Origin: Lachnospiraceae bacterium UBA1753 | GTDB lineage: Bacteria > Bacillota > Clostridia > Lachnospirales > Lachnospiraceae | Direction of reading: 5' to 3' | Assembly: GCA_002317595.1 (NCBI GenBank) | Contig: DCHL01000117.1 | Span: 1 to 12,581, forward strand | Length of the DNA stretch: 12,581 bases | Part shown: piece by piece, positions 1 to 7,133 of the stretch | Numbering within the stretch: position 1 is the first letter of the stretch | Layout of the letters: every line of letters starts with the position of its first letter | Made by a program: the position numbers and the translations under genes | Notes under the pieces: model-generated | What the model was told of the DNA's origin: nothing | Databases searched by the model: none | The model's input: the letters and a program-made list of their open reading frames with translations, nothing else

Positions 1-360
1 GGAGATTCGTGGCACATCTACAAGAATGGTGGACGTGTTGACATGGGAATTGATGCCATTGAGTGGGCCGTGAGGGCTAACGAACTCGGCGCAGGGGAAC
101 TACTTGTCACAAGTATGGACTGCGACGGTACTAAGGAAGGCTATGACATCGAACTTACTGCAGAGATTGCGAAGCGTGTTTCCATTCCCGTAATTGCATC
201 GGGCGGCGCAGGAAAACTTGAGCATTTTTATGATGCGCTTACAGCTGGATGTGCGGATGCGGCTCTTGCTGCTTCCCTTTTCCATTATAAAGAACTTGAG
301 ATAGAGCAGGTTAAGCAGTATCTTCGTGAAAGGAATGTGCCTGTAAGATGTCAGCAATAA
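1..360 (+). CDS. hisF: Imidazole glycerol phosphate synthase cyclase subunit HisF (3' part)
   Basis: The frame is open from base 1, so this is the C-terminal 119 residues of HisF; the start lies outside the window. HisF uses ammonia delivered by HisH to turn PRFAR into imidazole glycerol phosphate and AICAR in cytosolic histidine synthesis. Visible hallmarks are the GAGELLVTSMDCDGTKEGYD block, which contains the second catalytic Asp (the D of SMD), and the phosphate-binding IASGGAGKLEHF and ALAASLFHY segments of the (beta/alpha)8 barrel. Many HisF proteins have Arg or Lys where this one has Cys (SMDCDGTK); I regard this as a lineage variant. The end overlaps ung by 13 nt, which suggests co-transcription and translational coupling. 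Confidence 0.95.
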   Translation, partial: GDSWHIYKNGGRVDMGIDAIEWAVRANELGAGELLVTSMDCDGTKEGYDIELTAEIAKRVSIPVIASGGAGKLEHFYDALTAGCADAALAASLFHYKELEIEQVKQYLRERNVPVRCQQ

Positions 361-1046
361 CGAATGACTGGCTCGGACCGCTTGAGCCAGAATTTAAGAA
401 ACCATATTATAAGAATCTGTATTTGAAGATAAGGGAAGAATATACGAACTACAAAGTTTTTCCTGAATCTAATGATATTTTTAATGCCTTTGATTTTACG
501 CCATTATCAAAAGTGAAGGTCGTAATAATCGGGCAGGATCCTTATCATGGAGATGGGCAGGCCCATGGTCTGTGTTTCTCCGTGAAATACGGGATTGATA
601 CACCGCCGTCCCTTGTAAATATTTATAAGGAACTGGCTGATGACCAGGGATGCTACATTCCCGATAATGGTTATCTGAAAAAATGGGCAGACCAGGGCGT
701 GCTTCTTTTGAACACAGTCCTCACGGTCAGAGCCCATCAGGCAAATTCCCACAGAGGAATAGGCTGGGAGGAATTTACGGACGCTGCAATCAGGATACTG
801 AATGAGCAGGATCGTCCGATGGTATTTCTGCTTTGGGGAGCACCTGCACAGAAGAAGGCACAGATGCTTAATAACAGCAAGCACCTTGTGCTTATGGCAC
901 CACATCCGAGTCCGCTGTCAGCGTACAGGGGATTTTTCGGGTGTAAGCATTTTTCGAAGTGCAACGAGTACCTAGTAAAAAATGGTCTGTCTGCGATTGA
1001 CTGGCAGATCGAAAACGTAACAGGAAAGGAAAACAGAAATGATTAA
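348..1046 (+). CDS. ung: Uracil-DNA glycosylase, family 1
   Basis: This 232-residue protein, normal length for the family, removes uracil from DNA to start base-excision repair. Family-1 motifs are intact: the water-activating loop GQDPYHG with catalytic Asp64 (residues 62-68), the FSV strand (77-79), the LLNTVLTVRAHQANSHRGIGW block (120-140), and the minor-groove loop HPSPLSA with catalytic His186, followed by RGFFGCKHF. The ATG at 348 lies inside the end of hisF and no alternative start fits before the conserved N-terminal DWLGPLE region. The last codons overlap lysA by 8 nt. The gene is therefore embedded in an amino-acid biosynthesis operon, although its job is DNA repair; coupling is probably only by position. 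Confidence 0.97.
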   Translation: MSAITNDWLGPLEPEFKKPYYKNLYLKIREEYTNYKVFPESNDIFNAFDFTPLSKVKVVIIGQDPYHGDGQAHGLCFSVKYGIDTPPSLVNIYKELADDQGCYIPDNGYLKKWADQGVLLLNTVLTVRAHQANSHRGIGWEEFTDAAIRILNEQDRPMVFLLWGAPAQKKAQMLNNSKHLVLMAPHPSPLSAYRGFFGCKHFSKCNEYLVKNGLSAIDWQIENVTGKENRND

Positions 1047-2313
1047 GAAACCATTTACAACAAAAGAGAAGATTGAAGAAATCGTAAAGTCTTATCCCAC
1101 GCCGTTTCATCTTTATGATGAGAAGGGTATTCGTGATAATGCAAAGGCATTAAAGGACGCTTTTTCGTGGAACAAGGGTTACAGAGAGTACTTTGCAGTC
1201 AAGGCAACACCCAATCCTTTCCTGATAAAGATTCTTCAGGAGTATGGCTGCGGATGTGACTGTTCATCGCTCACAGAGCTTATGCTTGCTAAGCAGATTG
1301 GCTCTACAGGGGAGCTTATCATGTTTTCTTCAAATGATACCCCTCTTGAGGAGTTCAAGTACTGTAACGACCTTGGTGGAATCATCAACCTTGATGATAT
1401 TACACATATTGAGGCTGTTGAGAAGTCAGTTGGCTACATTCCTGAGACAATCAGCTGCCGTTTTAATCCAGGTGGAGTGTTCCAGATGAGTAACGGAATC
1501 ATGGATAATCCTGGAGATGCGAAGTACGGAATGACTGAGGAGCAGATTGTAGAGGCATTTAAGATTCTTAAGTCTAAGGGTGCAAAGAACTTCGGTATCC
1601 ATGCGTTCCTTGCATCTAACACTGTAACTAACGAGTATTACCCCAAGCTTGCAGGAATCATGTTCAATCTTGCTGTTAAGCTTAATAAGGAAACAGGAGC
1701 ACATATCTCATTTGTTAATCTTTCGGGAGGAATCGGAATTCCTTATAGACCTGACCAGGAGCCTAACGATATTAAGGTTATCGGAGAGGGCGTTAGGGCT
1801 GAGTATGAGAAGATTCTCACACCTGCAGGAATGGATGATGTAGCAATCTTTACAGAGCTCGGCAGATATATGATGGGACCTTACGGTGCGCTTGTTACAC
1901 AGGCAATCCATGAGAAGCATACTCATAAGGAGTATGTAGGTGTTGATGCCTGCGCTGCTAACCTCATGAGACCTGCAATTTACGGTGCATATCATCACAT
2001 TACAGTTCTGGGCAAGGAAGATGCAGCATGTGACCATAAGTATGATGTTACAGGTTCGCTCTGCGAGAACTGCGATAAGTTTGCAGTGGACAGAATGCTT
2101 CCTGAGATTGAGAAAGGCGATTATCTGTTTATTCACGACGCTGGTGCGCATGGTTTCTCAATGGGATACAACTACAATGGAAAGCTCCGTTCTGCAGAAC
2201 TTCTGCTTCAGGAGGACGGTTCGGTTAAGCTTATTAGAAGAGCTGAGACTCCCAAGGATTATTTTGCGACATTTGATATTTTCCCTGAGTGCAGTGAACT
2301 CGTAGAAGCATAA
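1039..2313 (+). CDS. lysA: Diaminopimelate decarboxylase, divergent subtype
   Basis: A fold-type III PLP enzyme of 424 residues, predicted to decarboxylate meso-diaminopimelate to L-lysine in the cytosol. The PLP lysine is Lys55 in the YFAVKATPNP motif. The glycine-rich phosphate loop is SGGIGIPY (229-236), and the active-site Cys motif is GSLCENCD (339-346; Cys342 and Glu343 match the canonical CE pair). The C-terminal barrel carries DAGAHGFSMGYNYN and RSAELLL, which align with the usual DAGAY...YN...RPAE pattern. The common GxHxHIGSQ strand reads GIHAFLASN here, so this belongs to a divergent DapDC branch; another diamino-acid substrate cannot be excluded. The start overlaps ung by 8 nt. 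The stop shares one base with the next start (TAATG). Confidence 0.88.
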   Translation: MIKKPFTTKEKIEEIVKSYPTPFHLYDEKGIRDNAKALKDAFSWNKGYREYFAVKATPNPFLIKILQEYGCGCDCSSLTELMLAKQIGSTGELIMFSSNDTPLEEFKYCNDLGGIINLDDITHIEAVEKSVGYIPETISCRFNPGGVFQMSNGIMDNPGDAKYGMTEEQIVEAFKILKSKGAKNFGIHAFLASNTVTNEYYPKLAGIMFNLAVKLNKETGAHISFVNLSGGIGIPYRPDQEPNDIKVIGEGVRAEYEKILTPAGMDDVAIFTELGRYMMGPYGALVTQAIHEKHTHKEYVGVDACAANLMRPAIYGAYHHITVLGKEDAACDHKYDVTGSLCENCDKFAVDRMLPEIEKGDYLFIHDAGAHGFSMGYNYNGKLRSAELLLQEDGSVKLIRRAETPKDYFATFDIFPECSELVEA

Positions 2314-3134
2314 TGGCAGAAATAATCAGAGTTGACAGGCTTGACTTGCCTGAAATTGCAGTATTTTCGCAGCTGAATGAAGTACAGTTGAAGCGATATT
2401 ATGAACCGAATGGAGGTATTTTCATTGCTGAAAGCGCAATGATTATAAACCGTGCCCTTGATGCGGGCTGCATTCCGGTTTCAATGCTTGTAGAAGAGAA
2501 AAAAATAGAGGGTGAGGCCGCGACGCTTATTGAGCGTTGCTGTGATGTTGATATCCCTGTATTTACATCGGGTGAAGAAATTCTGTCCATAATAACAGGA
2601 TACACACTTACGCGGGGGATGCTTTGCGCTATGAAGCGTCCGCTTGAGAAGACACCAGCTCAGGTCTGCGAAAATGCAAGGCGGATAGCTGTCCTTGAAA
2701 ATGTGATGAATCCAACAAACGTCGGTGCGATTTTCAGAAGCGCTGCTGCTCTTGGTGTGGAGGCTGTACTGCTCACAAAGTCATGCGCTGATCCATTATA
2801 TCGAAGGGCACTACGTGTTGGAATGGGCACTGCATTCAGTATTCCATACGCCGTTATTGAGGATGATTATACAACACTTCCTGGAAGGCTCAGAGAACTT
2901 GGATTTGAGTCTGTTGCCATGGCACTAAGAGATGACAGTATGTCAATTGATGACCCAGTTCTCAAGGAAAAGGAGAGGCTTGCAATTATCCTTGGAACAG
3001 AAGGGGAAGGCCTTAATGATGAGACGATAGAGGATAGTGATTACACAGTAAAGATTCCAATGTATCATGGTGTTGATTCGCTTAATGTGGCGGCGGCCAG
3101 TGCAGTTGCATTTTGGGAATTTACAAAGAAGTAA
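2313..3134 (+). CDS. SpoU/TrmH-family RNA 2'-O-methyltransferase
   Basis: A 273-residue SPOUT enzyme, expected to move a methyl group from SAM to a ribose 2'-OH in rRNA or tRNA; the exact target nucleotide cannot be read from sequence. An N-terminal substrate-binding region (about 1-115) precedes the knotted catalytic domain. Motif 1 is NVMNPTNVGAIFRSA (130-144, with the catalytic Arg142). Motif 2 is LAIILGTEGEGL (223-234). Motif 3 is IPMYHGVDSLNVAAA (248-262). The start ATG overlaps the lysA stop as TAATG, so translation is probably coupled by re-initiation. It is the last gene of this operon: its stop is 4 nt from a strong intrinsic terminator. Confidence 0.93.
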   Translation: MAEIIRVDRLDLPEIAVFSQLNEVQLKRYYEPNGGIFIAESAMIINRALDAGCIPVSMLVEEKKIEGEAATLIERCCDVDIPVFTSGEEILSIITGYTLTRGMLCAMKRPLEKTPAQVCENARRIAVLENVMNPTNVGAIFRSAAALGVEAVLLTKSCADPLYRRALRVGMGTAFSIPYAVIEDDYTTLPGRLRELGFESVAMALRDDSMSIDDPVLKEKERLAIILGTEGEGLNDETIEDSDYTVKIPMYHGVDSLNVAAASAVAFWEFTKK

Positions 3135-3138
3135 AAAT

Positions 3139-3182
3139 AAAAGCTGTTGCTGAGGAAATGATTCCAAAGCAACAGCTTTTTT
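3139..3182. terminator. Bidirectional intrinsic terminator
   Basis: The stem AAAAGCTGTTGCT (3139-3151) pairs with AGCAACAGCTTTT (3168-3180), a perfect 13-bp stem. An inner GGAA/TTCC pair (3154-3157 with 3162-3165) extends the hairpin. A T-run ending at 3182 follows on the + strand. On the - strand the A-rich 5' side gives the matching U-tract. It can therefore end both the hisF-ung-lysA-methyltransferase operon and the converging tRNA unit. Confidence 0.92.
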
Positions 3183-3184
3183 AG

Positions 3185-3268
3185 TGCCGGCTGCGGGGGT
3201 CGAACCCGCACGATGTTACCACCAACAGATTTTGAGTCTGTCTCGTCTGCCAATTCCGACAAGCCGGC
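3185..3268 (-). tRNA. tRNA-Leu(CAA)
   Basis: Read on the - strand, a 7-bp acceptor stem GCCGGCT/AGCCGGC closes the molecule, with discriminator A at 3185. The anticodon stem ACAGA/TCTGT encloses the loop CTCAAAA, so the anticodon is CAA (3234-3232), reading UUG. The T arm has the GCGGG-TTCGACC-CCCGC pattern and an extended variable region sits between it and the anticodon arm, as expected for class II tRNA-Leu. The CCA end is not encoded. The gene ends only 2 nt from the shared terminator. Confidence 0.96.
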
Positions 3269-3277
3269 AAAATAAGA

Positions 3278-3348
3278 AGCAGATAACGGGAATCGAACCC
3301 GCCTCCTCAGCTTGGGAAGCTGATGTTCTACCGATGAACTATATCTGC
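3278..3348 (-). tRNA. tRNA-Gly(CCC)
   Basis: On the - strand the acceptor stem GCAGATA/TATCTGC closes the molecule with discriminator U at 3278, typical of tRNA-Gly. The anticodon stem TCAGC/GCTGA encloses TTCCCAA, giving anticodon CCC (3316-3314), which reads GGG. The T loop has GGTTCGATTCC. CCA is not encoded. It lies 9 nt upstream of tRNA-Leu in the direction of transcription, so the two form one transcript. Confidence 0.96.
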
Positions 3349-3361
3349 AAAACTGATAAAC

Positions 3362-3390
3362 ATTCTACCATACTATTTTTAGTTTTGCAA
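3362..3390 (-). promoter_or_regulatory. Promoter of the tRNA-Gly/tRNA-Leu unit
   Basis: Read on the - strand: -35 TTGCAA (3390-3385), a 17-nt spacer, and -10 TAGAAT (3367-3362). Predicted initiation would fall about 6-8 nt before the mature 5' end of tRNA-Gly at 3348. Spacing and hexamers fit a sigma-A promoter. Confidence 0.8.
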
Positions 3391-3436
3391 ATGTTCCTGA
3401 TGGATGGAAGATGGCTCAAAAATCGGTTCACATTTA

Positions 3437-3466
3437 TTGCATGAACATGGTGAAAAGGTGTATATT
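3437..3466 (+). promoter_or_regulatory. Candidate promoter of the anti-sigma-like/polA operon
   Basis: TTGCAT (3437-3442) and TATATT (3461-3466) are separated by 18 nt, about 36 nt upstream of the chosen start codon. A shifted -10, TATTAT at 3463-3468, is also possible but gives a 20-nt spacer. The region is divergent from the tRNA promoter. Confidence 0.5.
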
Positions 3467-3502
3467 ATATAAGTGTATGCTTTGATGGGAGAGGAATGTC
3501 TG

Positions 3503-3826
3503 ATGACCTGTAAAGAAGCTGAGGCAATGATAACTGCATATATGGAAGATGCCTTGGAAATCCCAGAACTTCGTAGTTTTGTAAGGCACATAGACGAGTG
3601 TCCGGACTGCAGGGATGAGCTGGAAGTCAGATTCCTTGTGTATAAGGGCCTTCAGAGACTTGAAGAGGGAGAAGCCTTTGATCTTAAGCATGAGCTTGAT
3701 ATTAAGCTTGCTCATACTCGAGGTGTTGTTGCCATCGCATACAGGGTAAAGATTGCCCTTGTGATTACTGGCATTGTACTTTCACTGGTGCTAGTAGGTG
3801 TAGTTCTTGGAATACTTGTGTTATAG
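3503..3826 (+). CDS. Tail-anchored zinc-finger (anti-sigma-like) protein
   Basis: A 107-residue protein. Residues 1-45 resemble the zf-HC2/ZAS zinc-binding domain of anti-sigma factors: Cys3 in the opening MTCKEAE, then H29-x3-C33-x2-C36 (HIDECPDC), which would coordinate zinc. A charged helical linker follows (about 40-75). A single hydrophobic helix (about 83-106) ends the protein, so it should be membrane-anchored with the zinc domain in the cytoplasm and almost nothing outside. The ATG at 3503 is chosen because GGGAGAGG (3487-3494) lies 8 nt upstream; an earlier in-frame ATG at 3473 would run through that site and lacks one of its own. No sigma factor gene is adjacent in this window. It lies 14 nt before polA and probably shares its transcript. 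Anti-sigma activity is inferred from the domain only. Confidence 0.75.
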   Translation: MTCKEAEAMITAYMEDALEIPELRSFVRHIDECPDCRDELEVRFLVYKGLQRLEEGEAFDLKHELDIKLAHTRGVVAIAYRVKIALVITGIVLSLVLVGVVLGILVL

Positions 3827-3840
3827 GAACAGGTGTATTT

Positions 3841-6498
3841 ATGAGTGAGAAAATTGTTCTGGTTGATGGACATAGTATGATGAACAGGGCATTTTATGGA
3901 GTGCCGCCCCTCACGAATTCTAAGGGACTTCATACTAATGCCATCTTTGGATTTTTGAATATTTTATTGAGTGTTCTGGATAATGAGAAACCGCAGTATC
4001 TGATGGTTGCTTTTGACTTAAAGGCACCCACTTTCAGACACAGGATTTATGAAGCATATAAGGGCACGAGAAAGGCAATGCCTGATGAACTCAGGGAGCA
4101 GATACCAGTAATAAAGGACGTGCTGTCGGCAATGCAGATTCCTATCATGACCTATGAAGGGTTTGAGGCCGATGATATTCTTGGCACTATGGCAAAGCGG
4201 GCCGAGGCTGCCGGACTTGAGGTATGTATTCTCTCCGGTGACAGGGACCTTCTTCAGCTTGCTACAGAGAAGACCAAGATTAAGCTTCCACACACCAAGG
4301 GCGGCAAGACTGAGACGGAAGATTTTTTCGCCGCAGACGTGCTTGCAAAATACCAGGTGAGTCCTGCTGGAATCATTGAGCTTAAGGCTCTTATGGGCGA
4401 TTCTTCTGATAACATCCCTGGTGTTCCGAAGGTCGGTGAGAAGACGGCAACCGAGCTCGTTAAGACCTATGGATGTATTGAGAATCTTAAGCTTCATATA
4501 GAGGAAATCTCAAAGAAATCAATCAGGGAGACTCTGACTGAGAACTTTGATATGGCTGAACTGTCAAAGGTGCTTGCCACAATCAACACAGCAGTTGAGC
4601 TGCCGTATTCTCTTGAAGACGGACGAGTCGACACAATTTTTACCAAAGAAGCATATGACCTGTTAAAACAGCTTGAGTTCAAGAATATTCTCAGCAGGTT
4701 TGACGCCGAGAGTGTCCGCGACGAGCATAAGGAAGCGGAGACTTTCAGATATATTGATGATTTTTCAGAGACTGAGGCAATATTTGAGCGTGCAGCTAAG
4801 AGCAGTGAGATTGGCGCACAGCTAGTCGGCGATGATTCACTTGTTGGAATAGCACTCAGTATCTCTGATGATGAGACTGCCTTTGTCAAAGTGGAAGGTT
4901 TTGTGACTGAGGGCTACATCCTTGACAAGTTCAGTGCACTTTTACAGATGCAGGGACTTACAATATCGATGTTTGGCCTTAAGAAGCAGCTCCATTTCCT
5001 TGATGGCAGTGACTTTGATGGAGATTACAGGGATGGGTTGTTCGACACTTTGGTTATGTCGTACCTGCTCAATCCATTAAAGAGCGATTACTCGGCTGAG
5101 GACGTAGCACAGGAGAGCCTCGGACTTTCACTTCAGAGCAGGAAACAGCTGTTTGACAAGCTTTCCCTCGATGATGCTGTCAGCCAGAAGGCAGATCTGT
5201 TCCTGTCCTATGCCTGCTATCAGGCCTATGTCAGCAGGAAGGCAAGAACCGTTCTATTAGAAAAAATAAAAGAGCTTGGAATGCAAGACCTTCTGATGAA
5301 TATTGAACTTCCGCTTATCTTTACGCTCTGGAGAATGGAGCGCGAGGGAATAATTGTAAAGAAGGAAGATCTTGCTGCTTACGGTGAAAAGCTGTCGCAC
5401 AGGATTTCTGAGCTTGAGGATGCTATATACGAGGGTGCTGGTGAGAAGTTTAATATCAACTCACCCAAGCAGCTTGGTGAGATACTTTTTGAAAAAATGA
5501 AGCTTCCAGGAGGCAAGAAAACCAAGACTGGGTATTCGACGGCAGCTGATGTACTTGAGAAGCTTGCAGCAGATGTTCCATTTGTGGCGGACATACTTGA
5601 GTACAGGGGACTTGCAAAGCTTAAGTCGACATATGCCGATGGTCTTGCTGGGTTTATCAGGGAGGACGGAAGGATACATTCCACCTTCCATCAGACAATC
5701 ACTGCGACAGGAAGACTTTCATCTGCTGACCCGAATCTTCAGAATATCCCGATTCGGACAGAGATTGGCAGGCAGCTCAGAAGGGTATTTGTGCCTAAGG
5801 AAGGATATCTGTTCGTTGACGCAGACTACTCGCAGATTGAGCTGAGACTCCTGGCGAGCATGTCAGAGGATGAGAAGCTGATTGAGGCATATGGCCAGGA
5901 GCAGGATATTCACAGGATTACTGCTTCCCAGGTTTTCAAGGTTCCCTTTGAGGAGGTTACCCCGCAGCTTAGACGGAATGCCAAGGCAGTTAATTTTGGT
6001 ATCGTGTACGGCATCAGTTCCTTTGGACTGTCACAGGACCTTTCGATTGGCAAGAAGGAAGCCCAGCAGTACATAGAGAATTACTTCCTGACATATCCTG
6101 GGGTCAAGGCATTTCTTGACCGCCTTGTAAGCAATGCGAAGAAGAATGGTTATGTGGAGACCATGTACGGGCGCAGGAGACCTGTTCCGGAGCTCTCAGG
6201 CGGCAATTTCATGCAGAAGCAGTTTGGTGAGCGTGTTGCCATGAATGCCCCCATTCAGGGAACTGCTGCAGATATTATGAAGATTGCGATGATAGCTGTT
6301 GACAGGCGGATCAGATGGGAAGGCCTGAAGTCAAGGCTTCTTCTTCAGGTACATGATGAACTCCTGATAGAGACGGCTCCTGACGAGCTTGAGACGGTAA
6401 AATCCATCCTTCGCGAGGAGATGTCAGGTGCAGCGCGGCTTCCGGTCAGACTTGAGGCTGATGTACAGTCAGGTCCGACCTGGTACGAGGCACATTAA
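3841..6498 (+). CDS. polA: DNA polymerase I
   Basis: An 885-residue Pol I for Okazaki fragment processing and repair synthesis. The N-terminal 5'-3' exonuclease (about 1-290) keeps metal-binding acidic motifs, including FEADD (108-112), SGDRDLLQL (132-140) and GDSSDNIPGVPKVGEKTA (186-203). The central 3'-5' exonuclease-like domain (about 300-480) lacks the DxE metal ligands: the first motif region reads SEIGAQLVGDDSLVG, so proofreading is predicted to be absent, as in several Firmicute Pol I enzymes. Polymerase motif A is DADYSQIELRLLA (catalytic Asp662), motif B is RRNAKAVNFGIVYG (Arg711, Lys715, Phe719), and motif C is QVHDELLIE (836-844, catalytic Asp839). The start ATG has AGGAACAGG upstream. 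coaE follows after 18 nt. Confidence 0.98.
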   Translation: MSEKIVLVDGHSMMNRAFYGVPPLTNSKGLHTNAIFGFLNILLSVLDNEKPQYLMVAFDLKAPTFRHRIYEAYKGTRKAMPDELREQIPVIKDVLSAMQIPIMTYEGFEADDILGTMAKRAEAAGLEVCILSGDRDLLQLATEKTKIKLPHTKGGKTETEDFFAADVLAKYQVSPAGIIELKALMGDSSDNIPGVPKVGEKTATELVKTYGCIENLKLHIEEISKKSIRETLTENFDMAELSKVLATINTAVELPYSLEDGRVDTIFTKEAYDLLKQLEFKNILSRFDAESVRDEHKEAETFRYIDDFSETEAIFERAAKSSEIGAQLVGDDSLVGIALSISDDETAFVKVEGFVTEGYILDKFSALLQMQGLTISMFGLKKQLHFLDGSDFDGDYRDGLFDTLVMSYLLNPLKSDYSAEDVAQESLGLSLQSRKQLFDKLSLDDAVSQKADLFLSYACYQAYVSRKARTVLLEKIKELGMQDLLMNIELPLIFTLWRMEREGIIVKKEDLAAYGEKLSHRISELEDAIYEGAGEKFNINSPKQLGEILFEKMKLPGGKKTKTGYSTAADVLEKLAADVPFVADILEYRGLAKLKSTYADGLAGFIREDGRIHSTFHQTITATGRLSSADPNLQNIPIRTEIGRQLRRVFVPKEGYLFVDADYSQIELRLLASMSEDEKLIEAYGQEQDIHRITASQVFKVPFEEVTPQLRRNAKAVNFGIVYGISSFGLSQDLSIGKKEAQQYIENYFLTYPGVKAFLDRLVSNAKKNGYVETMYGRRRPVPELSGGNFMQKQFGERVAMNAPIQGTAADIMKIAMIAVDRRIRWEGLKSRLLLQVHDELLIETAPDELETVKSILREEMSGAARLPVRLEADVQSGPTWYEAH

Positions 6499-6516
6499 TT
6501 GTCTGGGTAGACTGAT

Positions 6517-7104
6517 ATGAGATTTATTGGGATTACAGGGCAGGTTGGTTCAGGTAAGTCAGAGGTCCTGAAGCAGCTGCAGGAAAAATATAACTGCAGG
6601 ATAATTCTTGCTGACAACGTGGCGCATGAGGTTCGTGAGCCAGGCGGTGAGTGTTATGAGAAGATTGTTGAGCTCATTGGCACTGAAAGCCTGAACGAGG
6701 ATGGAACGATAAACCGCCAGAAGATGGCTGCTATTATTTTTTCGGATAAAGCAGTCCTTAAGAAGGTCAATGAGCTGATACATCCCGCAGTGAAGAACAG
6801 GATTCTTGAAATCTACAGTGAGGAGAAGGAAAAGGGTGAGATAGATTATCTCTTTCTGGAGGCTGCACTCCTGCTGGATGATGGCTATGACAGGATATGT
6901 GATGAGCTGTGGTTCATCTATGTGCGTGATGAAGTGAGGCGCGAGAGGCTTAAGGCATCGAGAGGGTACAGTGATGAGAAGATAGACAGTATCCTTAAGG
7001 GACAGCGTTCAGAGGCACAGTTCAGACAGGCCTGCAAATGGACAATTGACAACAGTGATGAGATAGAACTCACTATGGAGCAGATTGGATTGATTCTTTC
7101 TTAA
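6517..7104 (+). CDS. coaE: Dephospho-CoA kinase
   Basis: A 195-residue P-loop kinase for the last step of coenzyme A synthesis, phosphorylating the 3'-OH of dephospho-CoA. The Walker A motif is GQVGSGKS (8-15). Family features follow: the LADNVAHEVREPGG substrate segment, the INRQKMAAIIFSD and LIHPAVKN segments, the LEAALLLDDGYD core strand, and the C-terminal KGQRSEAQFRQACKWTIDNS region. Length is typical. The start follows polA by 18 nt with only a weak GGGTAG upstream, so translation may depend partly on ribosomes leaving polA. The polA-coaE neighbourhood is common in Firmicutes. Confidence 0.96.
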   Translation: MRFIGITGQVGSGKSEVLKQLQEKYNCRIILADNVAHEVREPGGECYEKIVELIGTESLNEDGTINRQKMAAIIFSDKAVLKKVNELIHPAVKNRILEIYSEEKEKGEIDYLFLEAALLLDDGYDRICDELWFIYVRDEVRRERLKASRGYSDEKIDSILKGQRSEAQFRQACKWTIDNSDEIELTMEQIGLILS

Positions 7105-7133
7105 AAATAGGGAAATCATAGGGAACAGGGAAA

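Noticed and set aside
3065..3262. A 65-codon - strand frame covering tRNA-Leu.
   Set aside because: It is a translation of the tRNA sequence and terminator, a common false ORF.
3391..3448. Inverted ATGTTC/GAACAT arms between the divergent tRNA and anti-sigma-like promoters.
   Set aside because: Six-base arms 46 nt apart are expected by chance and flanking bases do not extend the match.
4018..4497. A 159-codon - strand frame inside polA.
   Set aside because: It overlaps the conserved 5'-3' exonuclease domain of polA and encodes no recognisable protein.
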